Source of the DNA: Bradyrhizobium sp. CB1015
GTDB lineage: Bacteria > Pseudomonadota > Alphaproteobacteria > Rhizobiales > Xanthobacteraceae
Reading direction: 5' to 3'
DNA: 64,000 bases
Assembly: GCF_025200925.1 (NCBI RefSeq)
Contig: NZ_CP104174.1
Location: forward strand, 8,136,001-8,200,000
The stretch's first letter is position 1. Every line of letters begins with the position of its first letter. The position numbers and the translations under genes are program-made. A model generated the notes under the pieces. That model saw only the letters and a list, made by a program, of their open reading frames with translations. It did no database searches and was not told where the DNA came from. Shown piece after piece: positions 45,391 to 53,752 of this stretch.

Positions 45391-47258
45391 ACAAGCGCTC
45401 GATCGCCACCGTCTCCCTCTCAGGCAGCCTCGACGAAAAGCTCCGCGCCATCGCCGCCGCCGGCTTCGATGCGGTCGAGATCTTCGAGAACGACCTGCTG
45501 TCGTTCGGCGCCGGCCCGCGCGATATCGCGAAAATGTGCGCGGACCTCGATCTCGAGATCTGTGCGTTCCAGCCGTTCCGCGATTTCGAGGGCATGCCGG
45601 AGCCGCAGCGCGCGCGCAACTTCGCCCGCGCGATGCGCAAGTTCGACCTGATGCAGGAGCTCGGCACCGATCTCTTGCTGATCTGCTCCAACGTTTCGCC
45701 CGCCTCGCTCGGCGGCATCGACCGCGCCGCGGACGATTTTCGCGAGCTCGGCGAGCGCGCAGCGAAGCGGGGCTTGCGCGTCGGCTATGAGGCGCTGGCC
45801 TGGGGCCGCCACGTCAACGATTATCGCGACGCCTGGGAGATCGTGCGCCGCGCCGATCATCCCGCAATCGGCGTCATCCTCGACAGCTTCCACGCCCTGG
45901 CGCCTGGCTTTCCAACCCGCGCCATGGCCTCGATCCCCGGCAACAAGATCTTTCTGGTGCAGCTCGCTGACGCGCCGAGGCTCGAGCTCGACATCCTGTC
46001 GTGGAGCCGGCACTTCCGCTCCTTCCCCGGCCAGGGCGACCTGCCGGTTGGCGATTTCATGGCGGCGATCGCGGCGACCGGCTATGCCGGGCCGCTGTCG
46101 CTGGAAATCTTCAACGACCAGTTCCGCGCCGGCTCGGCAGCACAGACCGCGGTCGACGGCCTGCGCTCGCTGATCCTGCTGGAGGACCAGCTCGCACCGG
46201 ATTGGCCGAAATTCGCGGGCAAGCAGCTGGCGCCGAAGGCGAAGAGCCGCGGCACCGGCTTCATCGAGTTTGCCGTCAACGAGAGCAAGGCCGGCGAGCT
46301 TGCCCGCCTGTTCTCACAGCTCGGCTTCCGCAAGAGCGGCCAGCACCGCAGCAAGGCGGTGGAGCGCTGGTCGCAGGGCAAGGTCGAGCTCGTCGTCAAT
46401 TGCGAGACCGACGGCTTTGCGCATTCGCACTATGTCACCCACGGGCCCGGAGTCTGCGCCATCGCGCTCGACGTCGACGATGCCGGCCGCGCCATGCAGC
46501 GCGCCGAGACGCTGAAGGCGCGCACCTTCTATCAGCCGGTCGGGCCGGGCGAGCTCGAGATCCCCGCGATCCACGGCGTCGGCGGCAGCCTGCTCTATTT
46601 TCTCGACCAGGACGGCAAGAACTGGGACACCGATTTCGAACCGGTTGCAAGCGATGCAAGTGCCGATGCCCTGCTCGCCGTCGACCACATCGCGCAGTCG
46701 ATGCCCTATGACGAGATGCTGTCCTGGCTGCTGTTCTACACCGGCATTCTCGATCTGAAGCGCCTGCCGCAGATGGAGATCGCCGACCCCAGAGGCCTCG
46801 TGCAGAGCCAGGCCGTCATCAACACCGACCAGAGCCTGCGCTTCGTGCTCAACGGCTCCTCCGCCAACCGCACCCTGCCGGCGCGCTTCATCTCCGAGTT
46901 CTTCGGCTCGGGCGTGCAGCATGTCGCCTTCGCGTGTCAGGATATTTTTGCGACCGTCGCCGCGATGCGCCGGCGCGGCGCGGGCTTCCTGGACATCCCC
47001 GACAATTACTACGACGACATCGAAGCCAAATACGATCTTTCGCCCGAACTGATGGCGCAGCTGCGCGCCAACCACATCCTCTACGACCGCGAGGGCGACG
47101 GCGAATTCTTCCAGGTCTACACCCACATCTTCGACGAGCGCTTCTTCTTCGAGATCGTCGAGCGCAGGAATTATCAGGGTTTTGGCGCCGCCAACGCCGG
47201 CATCAGGCTCGCGGCGCAAGCGCGTGAGGTGCGCCCTGTGAGCATGCCGCGGGTGTAG
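45387..47258 (+). CDS. quiC: Bifunctional 3-dehydroshikimate dehydratase / HPPD-like protein
   Basis: A 623-residue fusion. The N-terminal half (about 1-285) is a sugar-isomerase/AP-endonuclease-2 TIM barrel with Y-E-A-L-A-W-G, D-S-F-H and L-E-I-F-N-D as metal-site segments, matching QsuB/QuiC 3-dehydroshikimate dehydratase. The C-terminal half (about 290-610) has two VOC modules like 4-hydroxyphenylpyruvate dioxygenase, with D-H-I and H-V-A-F metal-ligand segments and F-F-E-I-V-E at the end. It would turn 3-dehydroshikimate into protocatechuate. Length matches QsuB. It is the last gene of the transporter operon. Confidence 0.88.
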   Translation: MNKRSIATVSLSGSLDEKLRAIAAAGFDAVEIFENDLLSFGAGPRDIAKMCADLDLEICAFQPFRDFEGMPEPQRARNFARAMRKFDLMQELGTDLLLICSNVSPASLGGIDRAADDFRELGERAAKRGLRVGYEALAWGRHVNDYRDAWEIVRRADHPAIGVILDSFHALAPGFPTRAMASIPGNKIFLVQLADAPRLELDILSWSRHFRSFPGQGDLPVGDFMAAIAATGYAGPLSLEIFNDQFRAGSAAQTAVDGLRSLILLEDQLAPDWPKFAGKQLAPKAKSRGTGFIEFAVNESKAGELARLFSQLGFRKSGQHRSKAVERWSQGKVELVVNCETDGFAHSHYVTHGPGVCAIALDVDDAGRAMQRAETLKARTFYQPVGPGELEIPAIHGVGGSLLYFLDQDGKNWDTDFEPVASDASADALLAVDHIAQSMPYDEMLSWLLFYTGILDLKRLPQMEIADPRGLVQSQAVINTDQSLRFVLNGSSANRTLPARFISEFFGSGVQHVAFACQDIFATVAAMRRRGAGFLDIPDNYYDDIEAKYDLSPELMAQLRANHILYDREGDGEFFQVYTHIFDERFFFEIVERRNYQGFGAANAGIRLAAQAREVRPVSMPRV

Positions 47259-47264
47259 GTCTTC

Positions 47265-47538
47265 GCCTCGCCCCGCCTGCGGGGAGAGGCCGACGCGCGC
47301 AGCGCGGCGGGTGAGGGGCACTCTCCGCGAGTCACATCGCAATCAGAAACGAAGGTCCCTCAACGCGTCATTGCGAGCGCAGCGAAGCAATCCAGAAATC
47401 CCTCCGCGAAAAGACTCTGGATTGCTTCGCTGCGCTCGCAGTGACGATGTGGAGGCTATCGAGGAATGCGACTCGCCCCACCCCTGCGGAGACTCCCCCT
47501 CACCCCAACCCTCTCCCCGCAAGCGGGGAGAGGGAGAA
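47265..47538. repeat. Mosaic repeat: family 5, copy 2, with a nested family 7 element
   Basis: The flanks are like 40671-40858: CGCCTGCGGGGAGAGGC at the left and CTCTCCCCGCAAGCGGGGAG at the right. Between them lies a separate element with 30-base arms (47366-47395 and 47417-47446, one mismatch) that begin CGTCATTGCGAGCGCAGCGA. The layout suggests one repeat inserted into another. It lies between convergent quiC and a binding-protein gene. Confidence 0.8.
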
Positions 47539-47546
47539 GTACGACT

Positions 47547-48719
47547 TCACTTCATCTTGCACTTGTCGTGGAAACGATCCTGGTCGTTCTCGACGATGGT
47601 GGCGACGGTCTTCAGGGCGAGCTGGCCTTCGGAATCCTTGACCACGTCCTGCAGGTAGAAGTTCTGGATCGGGATGTGGTTGTTGCCGTACTTGAACGCG
47701 CCCCGCACCGATTTGAAGTTCACCTTCTCCATCTCGGCCTTCATCGCGTCCTTCTTGGAGGTGTCGCCCTTCACGGCGACGACGGCGCTGTTGATCAGGT
47801 TCGCGGCGTCGTAGGACTGCGCGCCGTAGAAGGTCGGACGCAGGCCGGGGTACTTCTTGCGGTAGTCGGCGACGAAGCGCTTGTTCTGCTCGTTGGGGAG
47901 GTCGTTGACCCATTGCTGCGCGCCGGGCACCCCAAGCGCGTTCTCCTTCTGGAGCGGCAGGGAGAGCTCGTCGATGGTGAAGGCGGTGTAGAGCGGCATC
48001 GTGCTCTTCAGCCCGGCCTGAGCATATTGGTTCAGGAATTGCACGCCCGCAGCACCTGGATAGAACACGAAGATCGACTCGGCGCCGGAGGCACGCGCCT
48101 TGGAGAGCTCGGCCGAGAAGTCGAGCTGGCTCGGCCACACCGTGTATTCCTCACCCACGACCTGCCCCTTGAAGGTGCTCTTGACGCCCGCCAGCATGTC
48201 CTTGCCGGCGGCGTAGTTCGGGCCGATCAGGAACACCGACTTGACGCCCTTCTGGTTCATATAGGTGCCGACCGCCTGCGGCGTCTGGTCGTTTTGCCAG
48301 GAGGTCGAGAATACGTAAGGCGAGCACAGCTCGCCCGCGAGCTGCGACGGACCGGCATTGGCCGAGATCAGGAAGGTCTGCGAGTCCACGGCGGTCTTGA
48401 GCGAGGCCAAGAGCACGTTCGACCAGATGTAGCCGACGATGAAATCGACCTTGTCCGACTGCACCAGCTTCTCGGTCTTCTGCTTGCCGACGTCGGGCTT
48501 CTGGCCGTCGTCCTCGTAGATCACCTCGACCGGCTTGCCGGCCATCTTGCGGCCGAGATGATCGAGCGCGAGCTCGAAGGAATTGCGCATGTCGTTGCCG
48601 ATCACGGCGGTCGGGCCGCTGAAGGTCGAGACGAAACCGATCTTGATGGTGTCGCCGGCAGATGCCGGGCCTGCCAGCACCAGCGCCGTTGCGCCCGCCA
48701 GCCAGAATGCCGTCCTCAT
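47547..48719 (-). CDS. ABC transporter substrate-binding protein without adjacent permease
   Basis: A 390-residue periplasmic binding protein with a signal peptide ending P-A-S-A-G. The mature start I-K-I-G-F-V-S-T-F-S-G-P is typical of the Liv/amide type, and F-Y-P-G-A-A-G and D-A-A-N-L lie in the second lobe. ATG 48719 is preceded by GGAGGGG. No permease or ATPase lies next to it, so it must use a transporter elsewhere, possibly livHMGF at 31308-34635. In related bacteria such proteins bind aromatic acids; this is inference. Confidence 0.88.
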   Translation of the reverse strand: MRTAFWLAGATALVLAGPASAGDTIKIGFVSTFSGPTAVIGNDMRNSFELALDHLGRKMAGKPVEVIYEDDGQKPDVGKQKTEKLVQSDKVDFIVGYIWSNVLLASLKTAVDSQTFLISANAGPSQLAGELCSPYVFSTSWQNDQTPQAVGTYMNQKGVKSVFLIGPNYAAGKDMLAGVKSTFKGQVVGEEYTVWPSQLDFSAELSKARASGAESIFVFYPGAAGVQFLNQYAQAGLKSTMPLYTAFTIDELSLPLQKENALGVPGAQQWVNDLPNEQNKRFVADYRKKYPGLRPTFYGAQSYDAANLINSAVVAVKGDTSKKDAMKAEMEKVNFKSVRGAFKYGNNHIPIQNFYLQDVVKDSEGQLALKTVATIVENDQDRFHDKCKMK

Positions 48720-49020
48720 AACCACTCCCCTCCTTATTATCGGTCCCGGAAGCGGGGTGATCGCCGCTCCAGGCCTGTCTCTATTGAAACGCAAAATCTG
48801 TCGCGCTGCCAATGGCTCAGCGTCCACCCCTGCACCATATTTCGCCCCGATCGGCGATGGCAAGAAATATAATTCTACTCACTTGGACGGAGGCTGCGGC
48901 GCTTTTTCGCGCCGGATCGATACACCAGGCCTATGCGACGATTGATGACGGCTATTGGACCGCGGCGCCCAATCCGCACTTAAATGATGGCGAGCAGCAG
49001 CGAGATTCGAGGGTTAAATC

Positions 49021-50286
49021 ATGGCCGCAAATCCCCACCGCGTCGTCATCGTCGGCGCCGGCTTCGGCGGGCTGGAGGCGACTTACCGGCTTGCGGGCGC
49101 CCCGGTCCAGATCACGCTGATCGACCGCCGCAATCATCATCTGTTCCAGCCGCTTCTCTACCAGGTCGCGACCGCCTCGCTCGCGACCAGCGAGATCGCC
49201 TGGCCGATCCGCCATCTCATGCGCGACCGACGCGAGGTGACGACACTGTTTGCCACGGTGAGCGGCGTCGATGCCGAGCGACGCCACGTGCTGATCGACG
49301 ACGGCAGCGAGGTGCCTTATGACACGCTGGTGCTGGCCACCGGTGCGCGGCACGCCTATTTCGGCCATGACGAATGGGAGCAGTTCGCGCCCGGCCTGAA
49401 GACGCTGGAGGATGCGACCACCTTGCGTCGGCACATCCTGGTGGCATTCGAGCGCGCCGAGCGCGAGACCGATCCGAAGCGGCGCGCGGCGCGGCTCACC
49501 TTCGTCATCGTCGGCGCCGGCCCGACCGGCGTCGAGCTCGCCGGCACCATCGCCGAGATGGCGCATCACACTTTGCCCGGCGATTTCCGCAACATCGATA
49601 CGCACAAGGCACGCGTGGTGCTGATCGAGGCGGGCCCGCGCGTGCTCGCCGGCTTTCCCGACGAGCTCTCGGCCTATGCGCAGGCCTCGCTGGAAAAGAT
49701 CGGCGTCGAGGTCGTGCTCGGCCAAGCCGTCACCGAGATCAATCGCGAGGGCGTCGTGTTCGGCGGCAAGCTGCTCGAGGCGAAGACACGGATCTGGGCC
49801 GCCGGCGTGCGCGCCTCGCCCGCCGCCGAATGGCTCGACGCGCCCAGCGATCGCGCCGGGCGCGTGTTGGTCGAGGCCGACCTGACGATTCCCGGTCATC
49901 CCGAGATCTTCGCGATCGGCGATACCGTCAGCATCAATGCCTGGGACGGCAAGCCCGTGCCCGGCATCGCGCCGGCCGCCAAGCAGCAGGGCCGCCATGT
50001 CGCCGAGACCATCAGAGCGCGCCTGCGCGGCGCTGCGACCGGCCCGTTCCGCTACAAGCATGCCGGCAGCCTCGCCCAGATCGGCAAGCGGCTCGCGGTG
50101 ATCGATTTCGGCCGCGTCAGGCTGCGCGGCGCCATCGCATGGTGGATCTGGGGCATCGCCCACATCTACTTCCTGATCGGCCTGCGCCACCGCCTCAGCG
50201 TCGCGCTGAGCTGGCTCTGGATCTACGCGCGAGACCAGCGCGCCGCGCGGTTGATCACGCAGGGGTCGAGCAAGGTAGTGGGGTGA
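49021..50286 (+). CDS. NAD(P)/FAD-dependent oxidoreductase, NDH-2 like
   Basis: A 421-residue flavoprotein. The FAD-binding motif is V-G-A-G-F-G-G near residues 11-17, the NAD-binding motif is V-G-A-G-P-T-G-V-E, and a G-D segment (A-I-G-D-T-V) binds the flavin near residue 300. The C-terminal amphipathic and hydrophobic region (W-W-I-W-G-I-A-H-I-Y-F-L-I-G-L) fits membrane attachment as in type II NADH:quinone dehydrogenase. It transfers electrons from NADH to quinone without proton pumping. It is convergent with the tannase gene and shows no operon link. Confidence 0.88.
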   Translation: MAANPHRVVIVGAGFGGLEATYRLAGAPVQITLIDRRNHHLFQPLLYQVATASLATSEIAWPIRHLMRDRREVTTLFATVSGVDAERRHVLIDDGSEVPYDTLVLATGARHAYFGHDEWEQFAPGLKTLEDATTLRRHILVAFERAERETDPKRRAARLTFVIVGAGPTGVELAGTIAEMAHHTLPGDFRNIDTHKARVVLIEAGPRVLAGFPDELSAYAQASLEKIGVEVVLGQAVTEINREGVVFGGKLLEAKTRIWAAGVRASPAAEWLDAPSDRAGRVLVEADLTIPGHPEIFAIGDTVSINAWDGKPVPGIAPAAKQQGRHVAETIRARLRGAATGPFRYKHAGSLAQIGKRLAVIDFGRVRLRGAIAWWIWGIAHIYFLIGLRHRLSVALSWLWIYARDQRAARLITQGSSKVVG

Positions 50287-50294
50287 GCTTCGCC

Positions 50295-50352
50295 CTCGTT
50301 CCCGGAGGCAGCCGCGGCATGAAATGTCGCGACGCTGCGTCCGGGATACGAG
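50295..50352. repeat. Degenerate palindrome, family 10
   Basis: CTCGTTCCCGG at 50295 and CCGGGATACGAG ending at 50352 form imperfect arms resembling 60399-60543 with the middle missing. It lies between the convergent NDH-2 and tannase genes. Confidence 0.5.
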
Positions 50353-50371
50353 ATTGCCGACGCGTGATGAG

Positions 50372-52054
50372 CTACGGCGTCTTGCAGACGAAATTCGCGG
50401 CATCCTCGCTGTCGCCCTGCCCGGAATACGCGGCGTAGCTCGGATACGGGCAGAGCGGCCGCGTGCGGCCAGGGCTCCAGGACGCGGGGACTTCCTTGTT
50501 GGCGGGACTGGCCGACGCGATGATGCGCTCGGGCGCCCTGCCCTTCTCTACCCAGTCGGTCAGCGCGGCCAGCGCATCGAACTTGTCGAGCGTGACGCCG
50601 CCACCGCAATGCGTTTCGCCGGGAATCGTGAACAGGCGGGCGACGGTGTCGGCCTGCCCCTGCAGGTTCTTGTTCAGCCGGTCGTACCAGCGGATGGTGT
50701 CGTTCACCGAGAACACGGGATCGGCCTGGCCATGATAGATCAGCATCTTGCCACCGGACTTCTGGAGCGATGCGAGCTTGGGATCATCGATGTCGGGCGG
50801 CGTCATGAAGTCCATGGCCGATTCCGTGAAGGTCGCATCCTTGGCAAAAATCTTCGGCGCGTCCTTGTCGAAGTCATAGGCCTTCAGTGCCTCGACCAGC
50901 TTCTCATTGCTGCCTTCGACCACGACTGGCGGTGTCGAGAAGATGTAGTTCAGCGAAGCTGCGCCCATGGTGGCGATGATCGGATAATTGTTCCAGGGCG
51001 CGATGGGGCTCTCGACCTTCCAGGTGCGCCAATTGCCCGTGCCGATGCCGCCATCGAGGGGCCAGTCGGAATAGAGCGCCTCACCTTTCGAATTTTTCGG
51101 TCCGGCGAGACTCATCTTCAGGGCGTCGACCTTGGCTTCGGACAAACAGGCGCTGTTCTGCCCCGGCGCGCAGACCAGGCTCTTGAGATCGAAGGCCTTC
51201 TGACAGGCGGCGAGATTGGCCGTCAGCCCATCCTTGACGCCGTCGAGCGCATCGCAGGCCTCCGTGATACGTGAGGAAACGAGTTGAGCGTCCTCCTTGG
51301 TGATGGACTTGCGCAGATCGGAATCAGCTTTCAGGAAGGCCTGCACGTCCCAGGCGTGCTGGATTGCAGCGCGCGGGAGGTCGAAGCCAGGATTGCCGAC
51401 GAGGAAGCCGTCGTAGTTTTCCGGCATGCGCGACGCCGCGACCATGGCGTGACGTCCGCCGTTCGAGCATCCCGCCATATAGGAGCGATCCGGCTTTCGC
51501 CCGTAATGCAGGGCGATGATTTGCTTTGCGATCGGCGACAGCCTCATGTCGGCGGCATAGCCATAGTCGCGCCGCGCCTGCGGATCGAGGCCGAACGCCG
51601 CGCCGGCAGTCAGGCCCAGCGACTTGTTCGCGGGGTCCGAGCCGGAATGACCACTGTCCGACGACAGCACGGCAAAGCCGCGCGCCAGTGGCACTGTGCC
51701 ACCGAAGGCTAACCCCTCGGGCAGGCTGCCAAGAGCGGGCACGATCACGCCGTCATTGCCGCCATTCACCTGATGCAGGAAGCGGCCGTTCCACTCGGCC
51801 GGCAATCGCAATTCGAACCCGATGGCGTACTGCTTCCCGTCGACTCCGGTGCGCCGGTTGGCAAGCCCCGTCAAAATACAATGCTTGGGGAGACCGTTGG
51901 CGGCGTCCTGCGTTTTGGACCCGGTGATCTCGACACCGGAGCTGCCGAGCGAAGCGGTGGTGACCGGCGAGCAGGCCTCGCCATCGGCGCGAGCCAAGGC
52001 GGTCGATCCCAGAACCGCGGCCAGCGCGGCGGTTGACATCAAGCCAGTCCTCAT
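50372..52054 (-). CDS. Tannase/feruloyl esterase family protein
   Basis: A 560-residue secreted esterase with a signal peptide ending L-A-R-A. The nucleophile elbow is G-C-S-N-G-G-R, the family form with a neighbouring cysteine; D in H-G-Q-A-D-P and H in E-T-H-C-G-G-G complete the Ser-Asp-His triad, and the cysteines flanking Ser and His probably form the family disulfide. Such enzymes release ferulate, gallate or related acids from plant esters. It is last in a minus-strand group with a binding protein, ferredoxin and CYP199A-type P450. Confidence 0.9.
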   Translation of the reverse strand: MRTGLMSTAALAAVLGSTALARADGEACSPVTTASLGSSGVEITGSKTQDAANGLPKHCILTGLANRRTGVDGKQYAIGFELRLPAEWNGRFLHQVNGGNDGVIVPALGSLPEGLAFGGTVPLARGFAVLSSDSGHSGSDPANKSLGLTAGAAFGLDPQARRDYGYAADMRLSPIAKQIIALHYGRKPDRSYMAGCSNGGRHAMVAASRMPENYDGFLVGNPGFDLPRAAIQHAWDVQAFLKADSDLRKSITKEDAQLVSSRITEACDALDGVKDGLTANLAACQKAFDLKSLVCAPGQNSACLSEAKVDALKMSLAGPKNSKGEALYSDWPLDGGIGTGNWRTWKVESPIAPWNNYPIIATMGAASLNYIFSTPPVVVEGSNEKLVEALKAYDFDKDAPKIFAKDATFTESAMDFMTPPDIDDPKLASLQKSGGKMLIYHGQADPVFSVNDTIRWYDRLNKNLQGQADTVARLFTIPGETHCGGGVTLDKFDALAALTDWVEKGRAPERIIASASPANKEVPASWSPGRTRPLCPYPSYAAYSGQGDSEDAANFVCKTP

Positions 52055-52149
52055 GGCGGACCTCCCTGTTTAGTTATATATTATAATTATTACCTCCATT
52101 TCATAGTTTGGCAAGTGCCGCCGGCACTGCGTCGGAGGTACAACACCTT

Positions 52150-53364
52150 TTACTTCACCAGCTCGCATCCGCCTTCCGCCAGCGGGCGGAACGCCTGATC
52201 GGCGGGAATGGTCGAGACCAGCTTGTAATAGTCGTAGGGATATTTCGACTCCTCCGGCTTCTTCACCTCAAACAGATACATCGGATGCACGACGCGACCG
52301 TCCTGGCGGATCGTGGTGTCGCCGAACAGCTTGTCCTTGCCTTTGAACTTCTTCATCTCGGGCACAACGCTTTTGGCATTGTCGCTGCCGGTGGCCGCGA
52401 CGGCGTTGAGATAAGCGAGCGTGGAAGCATAGACCCCGGCCTGGTTGCCGCTCGGCATCTTGCCGTTCATGCCTGGGCGCGCGGCGAACCGCTTGGCAAA
52501 GGCGCGGGTATCGTCGTTCATGTCCCAGTAGAAGGCTTCCATGAGCTGGAGCCCCTGCGCGACCTTGATGCCCATACCGTGGATGTCGTTGATGAAGAGC
52601 AGGAAGGCGACGAGCTTCTGGCCGCTCTGCTGGATGCCGAACTCGGCGGCCTGCTTCACTGCGTTGATGGTGTCGCCGCCGGCATTGGCAAGCCCGATCA
52701 CCTGCGCCTTGGAACTCTGCGCCTGCAGCAGGAAGGACGCGAAATCGGAGGTGCCGAGCGGATGCTTGGACGAGCCCAGCACCTTGCCGCCATGCGACTC
52801 GATGTATTTCTGCGCTTCCGCCTCGATGCCCTTGCCGAGCGCGTAATCGACCGTGAGGAAATACCAGTCCTTGCCGCCGCGTGACACCATCGCCGCCGCC
52901 GTGGTGTTGCCGGTCGCCCAGGCGTCGTTGACCCATTGGATCGTGTTGGGCGAGCAGGCCTTGCCGGTGAGGTCCGAGCTTGCGGTCGAGGACGCCAGGA
53001 AGGTCATGCGGCTGTCGCGCAGCAACGCGTTGATCGAGAGGCCGACGGCCGAGTTCGGCACGTCGACGATGGCGTCGACGCCCTCGACGTCCAGCCATTT
53101 GCGCGCGATGGCGTTGCCGACATCGGCCTTGTTCTGGTGATCGGCATAGACGATCTCGACCTTGATACCTTTGCCGCCGCCGTTGAAATCCTCCGCCGCC
53201 ATGCGCGCGGCCTCGACCGAGCCCATGCCATTGGTGTCCTGGAAGATGCCGGAGATGTCGTTGAGCACGCCGACTCGCACGACGTTGTCGGATATCTCGG
53301 CGCTTGCCGCACCCGACGCAAGACTCGCGGCCAGCACGAGTGTCCACTTCAGACGTTTCATCAT
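52150..53364 (-). CDS. ABC transporter substrate-binding protein (aromatic-acid type?)
   Basis: A 404-residue periplasmic binding protein with a signal peptide ending G-A-A-S-A. Mature features are V-R-V-G-V-L-N-D-I-S-G near the N-terminus, a V-D-V-P-N-S-A-V-G ligand-side loop, and D-Y-A-L-G-K in lobe two. Proteins of this type, encoded without permeases near aromatic genes in Rhodopseudomonas and Bradyrhizobium, bind aromatic acids; the ligand here is inferred. It lies between the ferredoxin and tannase genes with short gaps (52 and 95 bases). Confidence 0.88.
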   Translation of the reverse strand: MMKRLKWTLVLAASLASGAASAEISDNVVRVGVLNDISGIFQDTNGMGSVEAARMAAEDFNGGGKGIKVEIVYADHQNKADVGNAIARKWLDVEGVDAIVDVPNSAVGLSINALLRDSRMTFLASSTASSDLTGKACSPNTIQWVNDAWATGNTTAAAMVSRGGKDWYFLTVDYALGKGIEAEAQKYIESHGGKVLGSSKHPLGTSDFASFLLQAQSSKAQVIGLANAGGDTINAVKQAAEFGIQQSGQKLVAFLLFINDIHGMGIKVAQGLQLMEAFYWDMNDDTRAFAKRFAARPGMNGKMPSGNQAGVYASTLAYLNAVAATGSDNAKSVVPEMKKFKGKDKLFGDTTIRQDGRVVHPMYLFEVKKPEESKYPYDYYKLVSTIPADQAFRPLAEGGCELVK

Positions 53365-53416
53365 GTCCCTCCCTGGTTGGTCGATTGCCGGTCTTTGCCG
53401 GCGCGTTTGAGAAAAA

Positions 53417-53740
53417 TCAGACCTGGCGCTCCGGCAGTCTCAGCACGAGCCCGTCGAGCTCGGGCGTGATCTTGATCTGGCAGGACAGGCGGCTCGTCGG
53501 TCGCCGCTCAGCGGCGGTGCCGTCGAGCAGCGCGTTCTCGTCGTCGGCCATCGCCGGCAGGCGCACGAGCCAGCTCTCGTCGACATAGACGTGGCAGGTT
53601 GCACACATCGCGTTGCCGCCGCATTCGGCCAAAATGCCGTCGATGCCGTGACGGGTCGCGGCCTCCATGGCGCTCTCGCCGCCTGAAGTTTCGACGCGGT
53701 CGGACTTGCCGTCGGGACGGATGAAGATGATGGCGGGCAT
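53417..53740 (-). CDS. [2Fe-2S] ferredoxin (P450 redox partner)
   Basis: A 107-residue ferredoxin of the adrenodoxin/putidaredoxin type. Cluster ligands are C40, C46, C49 and C87 (C-x5-C-x2-C then a distant C). It follows the P450 gene by 12 bases on the same strand and should be its electron donor, as HaPux is to CYP199A enzymes in Rhodopseudomonas. No ferredoxin reductase is nearby. Confidence 0.93.
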   Translation of the reverse strand: MPAIIFIRPDGKSDRVETSGGESAMEAATRHGIDGILAECGGNAMCATCHVYVDESWLVRLPAMADDENALLDGTAAERRPTSRLSCQIKITPELDGLVLRLPERQV

Positions 53741-53752
53741 CGAGGCTCCTCG

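Noticed and set aside
48857..49120. A small frame upstream of the NDH-2 gene
   Set aside because: It runs into the NDH-2 coding region in another frame, and the overlap is implausible; the first residues look ordinary but have no support.
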